From contig JAUIBA010000018.1 of assembly GCA_030427635.1 (NCBI GenBank), positions 24,615 to 88,614 on the forward strand: a stretch of DNA of 64,000 bases, in the 5' to 3' direction. This DNA comes from Bacteroidia bacterium (lineage in GTDB: Bacteria > Bacteroidota > Bacteroidia > Chitinophagales > Chitinophagaceae). Shown piece by piece: positions 28,277-36,307 of this stretch (position 1 is its first letter; each line of letters opens with the position of its first letter). The translations under genes were made by a program, and so were the position numbers. Under the pieces are notes generated by a model. The model was not told the DNA's origin. It saw only the letters and a program-made list of their open reading frames with translations, and searched no databases.

Positions 28277-28284
28277 TAAATTTG
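28277..28284 (+). promoter_or_regulatory. -7 element TAAATTTG of the thioredoxin-like gene
   Basis: Exact TAnnTTTG, 20 bases before the preferred ATG at 28305. This argues against the earlier in-frame starts at 28113 and 28266. Confidence 0.45.
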
Positions 28285-28304
28285 TTCAGATGAAAATGTT
28301 GACC

Positions 28305-28901
28305 ATGAAACGCTTACTGCTTTCGGCACTGGCTGTACTGCTGTGCGGCCAGATGGTGCAGGCAAAAACAGATCCCAATGCACCCGCGCCTACCGACAAG
28401 AAAGAGGAAATACACTGGATAACCTCTATTGATGAGCTGCAGGCCAAAATGCAGCAAAATCCTAAGAAGGTACTCATAGATATGTATACCGGCTGGTGTG
28501 GCTGGTGCAAAAAGATGGATGCTGATACCTATACCAATCCTGCACTGGTAAAGTACATTAACAACAACTACTATGCTGTGAAGTTTGACGCTGAGCGGCA
28601 GGATACCATACACTTTCAGGGTAAAGATTATTTCTTTGCCCCACAATACAAGGCCAATGGATTTGCCATAGAGCTCATGAAAGGACAGATGACCTATCCG
28701 CATACGGTATTCATGCTGGAAAACTTTCAGAACCCTACTCCCATACCGGGCTACCGCAGTGTGCAGGAGATGGAAATATTCCTTACCTACTTTGGCGACA
28801 ATATGTACCGCCGCAGGGCCTATGACGAATATTCAAAAAACTACACACCCCGCTGGAGTAATGGCCAGCCAGCCCCCAGCACTCCGGTACCGGGACATTA
28901 A
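28305..28901 (+). CDS. Periplasmic thioredoxin-fold protein (DUF255/thioredoxin_7-like)
   Basis: 198 residues. ATG at 28305 gives a signal peptide MKRLLLSALAVLLCGQMVQA; ATG at 28290 would add five residues. The thioredoxin fold carries CGWC in the segment VLIDMYTGWCGWCKKMDADT, and a cis-proline region near MTYPHTVFM. It resembles the C-terminal domain of DsbD and could be reduced by the DsbD encoded at 9285. A strong terminator follows. Confidence 0.85.
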   Translation: MKRLLLSALAVLLCGQMVQAKTDPNAPAPTDKKEEIHWITSIDELQAKMQQNPKKVLIDMYTGWCGWCKKMDADTYTNPALVKYINNNYYAVKFDAERQDTIHFQGKDYFFAPQYKANGFAIELMKGQMTYPHTVFMLENFQNPTPIPGYRSVQEMEIFLTYFGDNMYRRRAYDEYSKNYTPRWSNGQPAPSTPVPGH

Positions 28902-28926
28902 TGGTGTTATAAAAATATTACTCTAC

Positions 28927-28959
28927 AACCCCGCAGCATAGCTGCGGGGTTTTGTTTTA
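28927..28959 (+). terminator. Rho-independent terminator after the thioredoxin-like gene
   Basis: An 11-bp GC-rich stem (AACCCCGCAGC / GCTGCGGGGTT) with a 3-base loop, followed by TTGTTTTAT. Confidence 0.9.
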
Positions 28960-29013
28960 TGGGAGGATGTTGCCATAAGCATTACATACAGGAATACATT
29001 ACCCTGTTTTTAA

Positions 29014-29021
29014 TAACTTCG
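29014..29021 (+). promoter_or_regulatory. -7-like element TAACTTCG
   Basis: One mismatch (C for T) to TAnnTTTG, 31 bases before the ATG at 29053. Confidence 0.3.
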
Positions 29022-29052
29022 TTTGGCACCAGATGGTAGAAATATCCAGACT

Positions 29053-30598
29053 ATGAAACGTTACATCTTTTTCCTGCTTCTTTCCTGCATGGTACATGCT
29101 GCTATTGCGCAGGAGGCAGTACTCCTTGATTTGAAAACCTACGGAGGAAATGGCAGTGATGGTGTGGGTAAACATGTTTTGCGTACAGATGACGGTGGTT
29201 TTTTGCTAAGCTTTGGCACGCAATCTACATTAGGGTCGGGCAGCATTGCAACTTTATGCACAGGAGGGGGCGCACGCTCTGTTTACCTTAAATATAATGC
29301 ATCGGCTTCTTCGTTGCTCTGGTCAAAATGTAGTGCAGTCGGTGGAGGCGCATATATGTTTCCGCGATCAGATGGAAGTTTTTATTTTGGGCAACAGCTA
29401 TCAATTCCTGGAGGGAGTACCGTTAGAGTACGAAGCGAAGATGCAGATGAGAATCTGTTATGGAGCAGGCAATATGGCAGTGGCGCATCTCCATTTTTAA
29501 GAGGCATGATTGCCTGTGAGGATGGTGGCTACATCATTGTATGTGAAGTGTTTTATACGGACACTGATGTAGTAAGCCATTACGGTAGCTGGAGCAATGC
29601 TGATATATGGGCCATGAAGGTGGACGCTGATGGCTACAAAGTGTGGAGCAAGGTAATAGGAGGCACAGGTGATGAGATTGTTTTCAGCATTTCGTCTGCT
29701 CCGGGCGATGGCTGTTATATTTTGGGTACCACACAGTCCAATGACTACGATTGCACGGGCAATCATGGTGGCATAGATGCCTATGTGGTGCATCTGGATA
29801 AGGACGGTAATATTCTATGGCATCGCGATTTGGGAGGAAGTGAACTGGATGGCGGCTTGTTTGGCATGGTGGTACTTAATGAGGGCGGAGGGCCATTAAT
29901 TGCGGCAGTTACTGAATCTTCCGATGGTGGTGTGCACCACCACATAGGTGGGCAGGATTATTGGGTCATAAACATGGACAGCGATGGCAATATCATCTGG
30001 GAAAACTGCTATGGCTCCACTACCTTTGAGTATCCCGAAGCCATCTGCCGCGCTACCGATGGCAGTGTATGGGTGATAGGTACCTCATTTGGCAGTGGGG
30101 GTCAGATAAATGCGCACTATGGCAGAAGCGATTCGTGGGTGGCGCATGCCGATGCCAATGGCAATTTCATAAATGGTAAGGTTCTTGGGGGTACTGGTGG
30201 CGATCGAGGTACAATGATTTATGCTTTAGAAGGTGGTAGCGTGTTGGCCGGGGGGGGGCTTTCGAGCGGCTAACGGCTCTTTTTCAGAGCATTTTTACTT
30301 TGGAGGTGGCGACATTTTTTTAGCGAAGCTTGCGCCATGGAGCATTGGTGTTCCTGAGGTGTCGCAGGCTAATATAGGCCTTTGGCCGAACCCGGCCACC
30401 GGATCTGTACAGATAAGTGCGGAACAATCGGGTGTAGTATCTGTTACAGACATTGCAGGCAGGCAGATGTATGCTGATGCCATAGCGCGAGGCATACCAT
30501 TGAGGATTGATGTAAGCACATGGCCACCTGGCATGTATATAGTGCAGCATACCCTGCCCGATGGCAGCAGAAGAATGGCACGGCTGATGGTGGAATGA
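29053..30598 (+). pseudogene. T9SS cargo protein split by a +1 frameshift at a G9 tract (phase-variable or disrupted)
   Basis: ATG at 29053 gives a signal peptide (MKRYIFFLLLSCMVHAAIAQ). About 390 residues follow with repeated propeller-like units of the form W-S/H-K-x-L/I-G-G-T/S (for example VWSKVIGGTGDEIVFSISSA). The frame reaches a run of nine G at 30250-30258 and stops at TAA 30271-30273. Removing one G continues the frame through GGGFRAANGSFSEHFYFGGG into a T9SS sorting domain (GLWPNPATGSVQI, ending 30598), giving 514 residues. As read, the product lacks the sorting signal. Poly-G slippage (phase variation), a real mutation or a sequencing error are all possible; the intact downstream frame argues against an old pseudogene. 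Confidence 0.78.
30250..30258 (+). repeat. Homopolymer G9 inside the T9SS cargo gene
   Basis: Nine consecutive G. Eight (or eleven) would join the two reading frames. Long G runs are common slippage sites in phase-variable surface genes. Confidence 0.85.
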
Positions 30599-30822
30599 TA
30601 ACGTTAGCGTTCTTAAACTATGCCTGATTAATACGACTTTCGTCCCCAGCCTGGTTTTAAAAGAATACTACCCAGTTACAGGTACTTATGCCGACAGTAG
30701 CTGTAATAGTGCCATCTGCTTCTGTACATGTGCTATGTGCCAGGACTGAAAGGCATCAATAACTGTAATACCGGAGGCCTGACATGAATAGTAGCCCCAC
30801 TTTTCAATAGCGTAAAAACGAA

Positions 30823-32196
30823 TCAGTTTTGAGTTACCTCATTCACTACTCTTATAGCTGTCTCTAACGCGCCATGTACTGTGCCACTATGCCCGGCAGT
30901 GTGCGTAGCCTCTCCGGCAAAGAATAGTTTCTTATCTACACTGCTACCCAACTGTGCCCGCTGCGCAATACCACCACCTACTACCGGATAGGAATATGCA
31001 CCGAGTATATAGGGCTCTTTTCCCCAATCAATGATATGTGCTGTATCGAAAACAGATGAGGCCGCAGCACCTCCATACATCATATCCAGCTCTGAAAGCA
31101 ATGCACTCACAGCACCGGTGCCGAGGCTACTGAGATACTCGGCCTTTTCGCCCATTATAAATGCAGTAAGAACAAATGCACCACTCCGCCCCAGACCCGG
31201 CACCCACATCTCTGCCGACTTCGGCCCGCCTATCAATGAGTCCATAGCTCCATCCCAGAATCGGCTATTGAACTTCATGATTACTTTCATACCTGCCCCC
31301 ATACCTATAGCAGATATGGCTGTTTTCTTTGCGGCAGGCAAAGCAGGCATAAAGCTTATCAATTCATTTTTCAGTACTGACAATGGCACGGTTATAACCA
31401 CTCTGTCAGCTGTATATACCTTACCGGCTGTAGTTACATTGACCTTAGTGCCATTGTAGTCTATGGCTGTGACAGGGCTATTCAGCAACACCTTATCTAT
31501 AACTGCTGCATAATGATGCTGCAGCACATCATTATAAGAGCCTGTCTTCAAATTATAATTCTTATCTCCGCTTTCCCATAATCTGTCTTCCTCTGTTATC
31601 CCTGCTATACTCAATCTATTGTTACTGGTGCCATATTCATTACCTATCAGGGCGTTGCTGATTTCAAAATTTGCGGGATTGTTTCCCTGATCCAGCTCTG
31701 CCTGATGAACCGTCTTATCGGCACCGCTATAATTACGTGCTGTGGACTCAAAGGTCTGCGCCTGTACCAGTGTTGCATCACCCGCCCATGCGGTCTCGCT
31801 CTTCAGTGTATTATTCATGAAGAAATAGTCTTCACCGTCAGGTGTGTGCAATGAGACACCAGGTGTAGCTGTAACCAGATTATACCATTCTGATTTATTG
31901 CCATGAACCTCTTCTGCACCAAGCTGAATATCAAAATCGGCCATGCCACTCAGCGCCCTGATGCGGCCACCAGTTTTATCGGAGGCTTCGAGTATAGTCA
32001 CATTCATGCCCAGATTTATGAGCAATTTAGCTGCATGCAGCCCTGCTATACCTGCACCTATTACTATTACATCACCCCGCCAGTCGCCGGGTTTTACTTC
32101 ATCCTTCTTATTGCAGGAAGAAAACAGCCAGCTATTGCCCAGATACAAAGCCGGAATGGCTAATAATGATTGTCTGATAAAACTTTTACGCTCCAT
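30823..32196 (-). CDS. Flavin-containing amine oxidase family protein, exported
   Basis: 457 residues. The N-terminus MERKSFIRQSLLAIPALYLG leads to LFSSCNKKD, which could be a lipobox (Cys29), so it is likely exported and lipid-anchored. The FAD-binding Rossmann motif is VIVIGAGIAGLHAAKLL with EASDKTGGRIRAL after it, and the C-terminal FAD motif is KLFFAGEATHTAGHSGTVHGA. These match the monoamine/polyamine oxidase (amino_oxidase) family, which oxidises amines to aldehydes. The substrate is unknown. No promoter element was recognised. Confidence 0.85.
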   Translation of the reverse strand: MERKSFIRQSLLAIPALYLGNSWLFSSCNKKDEVKPGDWRGDVIVIGAGIAGLHAAKLLINLGMNVTILEASDKTGGRIRALSGMADFDIQLGAEEVHGNKSEWYNLVTATPGVSLHTPDGEDYFFMNNTLKSETAWAGDATLVQAQTFESTARNYSGADKTVHQAELDQGNNPANFEISNALIGNEYGTSNNRLSIAGITEEDRLWESGDKNYNLKTGSYNDVLQHHYAAVIDKVLLNSPVTAIDYNGTKVNVTTAGKVYTADRVVITVPLSVLKNELISFMPALPAAKKTAISAIGMGAGMKVIMKFNSRFWDGAMDSLIGGPKSAEMWVPGLGRSGAFVLTAFIMGEKAEYLSSLGTGAVSALLSELDMMYGGAAASSVFDTAHIIDWGKEPYILGAYSYPVVGGGIAQRAQLGSSVDKKLFFAGEATHTAGHSGTVHGALETAIRVVNEVTQN

Positions 32197-32299
32197 GGTG
32201 GTTTGCTAATATGAAGTAATATACAAAATTTGACAGATGCAATAGTCATCCCGCTGTTTCTGCAGAAACTACCATGGGTTGTCTACTGGCTTAACCAGA

Positions 32300-32752
32300 T
32301 TATGCAACTGTTTTTATAGCTATGGTTTTCCCATTTATTTCAAATGAATAACCTGCCTGCTGCCCCAGCATTTTAGCAGCTATGGGTGCCACTGCCGACA
32401 CTGCATAAAACGTGCTCCCTTCTACATGCATCTTACCTGCACCAATAGCTATATAATAGTTGCCACCCGTAGTATATACCAATGAGCCAGGCACCACCAG
32501 AGAACCACTCTGTGCCGGCGATATCAATTCCAGAGCCGCAGCCTGCTGCTGCAGCTCATGTAGCCGGGCCTTATTCATATTGATATCCTGCTGCAGTACC
32601 TCCCGGGTAGTTTCATACTTATCGCCGGCGCTGCTTTTTGTTTCATTGCCCGATGCTTCCTGCGCATCGGCTATCAACATCTTTATCTCCTGCTCTCTGC
32701 TGCGCACATATTCGCAACACTGCCCGTATAGTTGTTCTTTTATTGCTGACAT
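32300..32752 (-). CDS. GreA/GreB-like protein (often mis-named 3-oxoacyl-ACP synthase)
   Basis: 150 residues: an N-terminal helical/coiled-coil part (about 1-75, with EVLQQDINMNKARLHELQQQ) and a C-terminal beta domain (about 85-148, SLVVPGSLVYTTGGNYYIAIGAGKM ... MLGQQAGYSFEINGKTIAI). This is the architecture of transcript-cleavage factors GreA/GreB, but shorter and divergent. A Bacteroidota group of such proteins carries the product name 3-oxoacyl-ACP synthase, which nothing in this sequence supports. Binding to the RNA polymerase secondary channel is possible. Confidence 0.6.
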   Translation of the reverse strand: MSAIKEQLYGQCCEYVRSREQEIKMLIADAQEASGNETKSSAGDKYETTREVLQQDINMNKARLHELQQQAAALELISPAQSGSLVVPGSLVYTTGGNYYIAIGAGKMHVEGSTFYAVSAVAPIAAKMLGQQAGYSFEINGKTIAIKTVA

Positions 32753-32808
32753 TTCTCTTCCTGTATAGCTAAGTAAACTACTTTTTCCCTTTTTAGCGGT
32801 ACGCCCCG

Positions 32809-32960
32809 CCTACTGCCGTAGGTACTCCCCTTCTGAATTAAGTAAAAACAAGCTTCAATTTTCCACTTAATGGAAACAATGTCCGCGACACGGACAATTG
32901 GCATGCTATGCCAAAAATTAAATCATTGATTATCAATCACTTAAAATTATGGCATGCCAT
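32809..32960. promoter_or_regulatory. Cluster of four palindromes upstream of the DUF4402 gene
   Basis: In 152 bases: CCTACtgccGTAGG (32809-32822), GTCCGcgacaCGGAC (32881-32895), TTGGCATgctATGCCAA (32898-32914) and the perfect ATGGCATGCCAT (32949-32960). The last two share a GGCAT half-site, like two operators for one dimeric regulator. No T run follows, so these are not simple terminators. The gene starts at 33022. Confidence 0.5.
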
Positions 32961-33021
32961 TGGTAATACTACTGGCATAACACAAACAACAACAAACACA
33001 AACAAATAAAAAGCAACTACA

Positions 33022-33546
33022 ATGAAAAACTTCTTCAAATCAATCGCAATCGCAGCTGTAGCAACTTTCGGTTTCGCAACTGCTGCTAACGCTCAGGCTA
33101 CTGCTACCGCTTCTGCCTCTGCTAACATCATCACTCCTATCTCTATCGTTAAGACAGTAGATATGAACTTCGGTAACGTAGCCGTTTCTGCTACCATCGC
33201 AGGTACTGCCGTTCTGGACCCTGCCGGTACACGTACTACTGGTGGTGCAGGTGGTGTAACCCTTCCTGCTACTACTGGTACTGTTTCTGCTGCCAGCTTC
33301 ACAGTTTCCGGTCAGGCTTCTTACACTTACGCTATTACACTGCCTACAAGCTGCACTATCTCTGACGGTGCTTCCCATAACATGACAGTTGACAACTTTA
33401 CTTCTGTACCATCTGCTACAGGCACACTGAGCGCCTCTGGTACTGAAACCCTGAACGTAGGTGCAACGCTGAACGTAGCTGCTGCACAGGCAAGCGGTCT
33501 TTACACAAATGCAACTGGTGTTCCTGTAACAGTGAACTATAACTAA
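33022..33546 (+). CDS. DUF4402 secreted protein
   Basis: 174 residues with a signal peptide (MKNFFKSIAIAAVATFGFATAANAQ). The mature protein is Ala/Thr/Ser-rich beta sequence containing IITPISIVKTVDMNFGNVA and ending VPVTVNYN, as in DUF4402 proteins, which resemble pilin- or spore-coat-U-like surface subunits. Codon choice differs from neighbours: it favours C-ending codons such as AAC, TTC and ATC, a sign of very high expression. It has a long upstream region with palindromes and a strong terminator downstream, so it forms its own transcription unit. Confidence 0.8.
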   Translation: MKNFFKSIAIAAVATFGFATAANAQATATASASANIITPISIVKTVDMNFGNVAVSATIAGTAVLDPAGTRTTGGAGGVTLPATTGTVSAASFTVSGQASYTYAITLPTSCTISDGASHNMTVDNFTSVPSATGTLSASGTETLNVGATLNVAAAQASGLYTNATGVPVTVNYN

Positions 33547-33548
33547 TC

Positions 33549-33573
33549 AGTAGATAGTAATTAGTAGATGGTA
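33549..33573. repeat. Dispersed AGTAGATGGTA-type repeat, copy 2
   Basis: AGTAGATAGTA (33549-33559) followed by AGTAGATGGTA (33563-33573), just after the DUF4402 stop. Other copies lie at 24137-24147 and 55767-55777. Confidence 0.6.
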
Positions 33574-33652
33574 GATAGAGGCACTAAGAATAAATACGAA
33601 TAATATAGACTTAAGATATAGTTGGAAATAGTGCTAAGATTGGTATGTGCGG

Positions 33653-33687
33653 AAACCGCTCCCTTGCCCGGGAGCGGTTTTGTTTTG
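33653..33687 (+). terminator. Rho-independent terminator of the DUF4402 gene
   Basis: An 11-bp stem AAACCGCTCCC (33653-33663) / GGGAGCGGTTT (33670-33680), 6-base loop, then TGTTTTG. Confidence 0.9.
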
Positions 33688-33706
33688 TATAGTGCAGCCG
33701 TTATGC

Positions 33707-34144
33707 TCAATCTACGATACGGTCCACATTGTTAAGTATGAAACGATAATGTCCTTCACTGCTGTCTATAGTATACACCAGCCCGGTAAGCCCTGCACCT
33801 ATGTAACTCATGCCTTTAACACTCACGAAATGCTGCATACGCCTGCATTCTGTGATATCAAAAAGACAGTGGGCACATAAGTCCTGCGCTTTCACTTCCG
33901 TAAGCATCAGGCGCCTGCCTCCTTCTTCTATGTACTTTTCTATCCAGAAACCCGTCATCTTTTTGCTGTGGCTGCCCAGCATTTCTTTCAGATGCCTGTT
34001 ATACTGCTCCTCATACGGGCTGTAGCGCTCAAACAGCGTATCTGTATTGGTACAGGAAAAGTTTTCATAAGGGGCATACTGCGTCCACAGCCATACAAAG
34101 AATAAACAGCAGGATACAAATACGGTCCAGAAAAAGTATTTCAT
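33707..34144 (-). CDS. Small membrane-anchored protein of unknown function
   Basis: 145 residues. A single hydrophobic segment at residues 3-20 (YFFWTVFVSCCLFFVWLW) anchors a soluble domain, probably outside the membrane. Cys residues in CAHC (about 90-93) and ECRRM could bind metal or form disulfides. I do not recognise the family. It converges with the DUF4402 gene and lies 44 bases upstream of the ispG stop's side, in the same direction as ispG. Confidence 0.55.
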   Translation of the reverse strand: MKYFFWTVFVSCCLFFVWLWTQYAPYENFSCTNTDTLFERYSPYEEQYNRHLKEMLGSHSKKMTGFWIEKYIEEGGRRLMLTEVKAQDLCAHCLFDITECRRMQHFVSVKGMSYIGAGLTGLVYTIDSSEGHYRFILNNVDRIVD

Positions 34145-34188
34145 TACGGGATAGAACGAGCGGCTGAATGTATTTATTTTATGCAGTG

Positions 34189-36168
34189 TTATACCGGCAT
34201 ATCTACCCAGGCATCATTTTCCTTCAGTAAAGTAATGAGCTCATTTACAGCCACATCACTTGGCACATTACGCTTCACTACTTCTTTACCTTTATAGAGG
34301 GTTATCTTGCCAGGACCACTGCCTACATAGCCGAAATCGGCATCGGCCATCTCACCCGGACCATTTACGATACAGCCCATGATAGCAATCTTTACACCCT
34401 TAAGGTGATGCGTGGCAGAACGTATTTTAGCGGTAGTCTCCTGAAGATCGAACAGGGTACGGCCACAACTGGGGCAGCTTATGTATTCTGTTTTGCTAAT
34501 GCGGGTACGCGTAGCCTGTAGTATAGAGAAAGCTGTATTGTTCAGAAACTGCTCATTGTTCTTTACTTCCATGTAAGTACGGCCACTTACCTGCACATTG
34601 TGTAACTGACCATCATTCTGCAGCATCACACCATCTCCCATACCATCCAGCAAGAGCCCGCCACAATCTGTAGCCAGACTTATAAGCTGTTTATCGATAG
34701 TGTCATATATAGAAGTCGCACCCATTATTACCGGAGTATGAATACCCTGCCGCATAAGCTCAGTGATAGTATTGCGCAAGGGTTTAAGATTGTTTGCACT
34801 ACCGGCAGTGAGCAGCAGTATAGCATGAGCATTGCTCTGCAATCCTGCTACCAATGTATCTGTAAGTGGCTCACCTGCACCGTACTGAATAAAGTGAGGT
34901 GAATGATTATTCTGCCACGAGCTCAGATACTCTGTAACCGTGAGTAATGGCAGGCACTTTTCTTTATCGGCAGCAGACTGCCATGTAGTATAGTCAACGA
35001 TTATTTTCAATGTGCCAGGTAGCGCAAAGTCGGGAATATGATTGCCGGTGTACAGATAATCGGCAGCGCCATCGCTGATGTTCCATTTATCTGATGCCGC
35101 ATCGTATGTATAGCCTATTGCCTGCATATTCTGCACCGTGAGGTGGCTGCGTGTGTGTGCAGCAACAACAACAGGCACGTTGCCCCCACCTATGTTATTT
35201 ACTGCCAGCGAATGCCTGCGCCGATACTCAAACGGGCTGTAGGGCAATGAAACATCACCACTACCAATGGCTGGCGTATCTAACGGAGGATAGCGGGAAA
35301 CAATGTCCTTACATACTGGTATCTCAAACTCAGGGTCTTCTGTAAGTGATACACGTATAGTATCACCTATACCATCTTCCAGCAACGTACCAATACCAAT
35401 TGCACTTTTGATACGACCATCTTCTCCATCGCCGGCCTCAGTAACGCCCAGGTGCAGAGGATAGCACTCTCCGAACTCTTCCATCATCTGGCGCACCAGC
35501 ATGCGGTATGCCTGTACCATCACCTGAGGGTTACTGCTCTTCATGCTAAGTACTATCTGATGATAATGCTCATCGCGTGCTATACGCAGAAACTCCATAG
35601 CACTCTCTACCATACCTATGGGGGTATCGCCGTAGCGGCTCATAATGCGGTCGCTGAGCGAACCATGATTAGTACCAATACGCATGGCAGTACCGTATTC
35701 CTTACAGATACGTACCAGCGGGGTAAACCTGTCGCGGATACGCATTACTTCTGCAGCGTACTCATTATCGGTATACTCTATGAAGTCAAACTTCTTTTTG
35801 TCTATGTAATTGCCAGGGTTGACGCGCACCTTCTCTACAATACGTGCAGCAATCTCTGCAGCATTGGGTGTAAAGTGGATATCAGCTATAAGCGGAGTGG
35901 TATAACCTCTGGCTCTCAGCTCATTTTTTATAACCAGCAAATTTTCGGCTTCCTTCTTACTGGGGGCCGTGATACGCACCAGCTCTGCACCGGCCTCAAT
36001 ACACCTGATGGTCTGCTCTACGGTACCTATGGTATCCATAGTATCGGTAGTGGTCATGGTCTGGATACGGATGGGATTTCCGTTGCCAATGCTGAGGTCG
36101 CCAATTTTCACCTCCCGTGTCACCAGGCGGGAGTAGCCTGCTAATGATGGGCAATACTGCTGAAACAT
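34189..36168 (-). CDS. ispG: 4-hydroxy-3-methylbut-2-enyl diphosphate synthase IspG, long form
   Basis: 659 residues, longer than the 360-400 of E. coli IspG because of the central insert found in Bacteroidota, Chlamydia and plants. The TIM-barrel start (TREVKIGDLSIGNGNPIRIQTMTTTDT) and the C-terminal Fe4S4 domain with CPSCGRTLFDLQ and MGCIVNGPGEMADADFGYVG are intact. The insert covers about residues 270-530. It reduces MEcPP to HMBPP in the MEP isoprenoid pathway. A TAACTTCG element lies at 36174-36181, five bases from the ATG. Confidence 0.96.
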   Translation of the reverse strand: MFQQYCPSLAGYSRLVTREVKIGDLSIGNGNPIRIQTMTTTDTMDTIGTVEQTIRCIEAGAELVRITAPSKKEAENLLVIKNELRARGYTTPLIADIHFTPNAAEIAARIVEKVRVNPGNYIDKKKFDFIEYTDNEYAAEVMRIRDRFTPLVRICKEYGTAMRIGTNHGSLSDRIMSRYGDTPIGMVESAMEFLRIARDEHYHQIVLSMKSSNPQVMVQAYRMLVRQMMEEFGECYPLHLGVTEAGDGEDGRIKSAIGIGTLLEDGIGDTIRVSLTEDPEFEIPVCKDIVSRYPPLDTPAIGSGDVSLPYSPFEYRRRHSLAVNNIGGGNVPVVVAAHTRSHLTVQNMQAIGYTYDAASDKWNISDGAADYLYTGNHIPDFALPGTLKIIVDYTTWQSAADKEKCLPLLTVTEYLSSWQNNHSPHFIQYGAGEPLTDTLVAGLQSNAHAILLLTAGSANNLKPLRNTITELMRQGIHTPVIMGATSIYDTIDKQLISLATDCGGLLLDGMGDGVMLQNDGQLHNVQVSGRTYMEVKNNEQFLNNTAFSILQATRTRISKTEYISCPSCGRTLFDLQETTAKIRSATHHLKGVKIAIMGCIVNGPGEMADADFGYVGSGPGKITLYKGKEVVKRNVPSDVAVNELITLLKENDAWVDMPV

Positions 36169-36307
36169 GATTGCGAAGTTAGTATATACACTTATGTGAT
36201 AACATTGCTCCGGAAGAGAAAAGTGTTATTTAACGTTGTATGAATACCGTAATGGGCGTGAAAATATCTCTGAAGTCAGCCAGCAGCAAAAGTGAGTAAC
36301 GGCAAAA

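Noticed and set aside
30599..30822. Possible decayed coding sequence on the minus strand (short fragments such as ADGTITATVGISTCNW, reminiscent of SprB-type repeats)
   Set aside because: Only short pieces in different frames, with stops between; not enough to name a pseudogene. I treat this 224-base stretch as non-coding.
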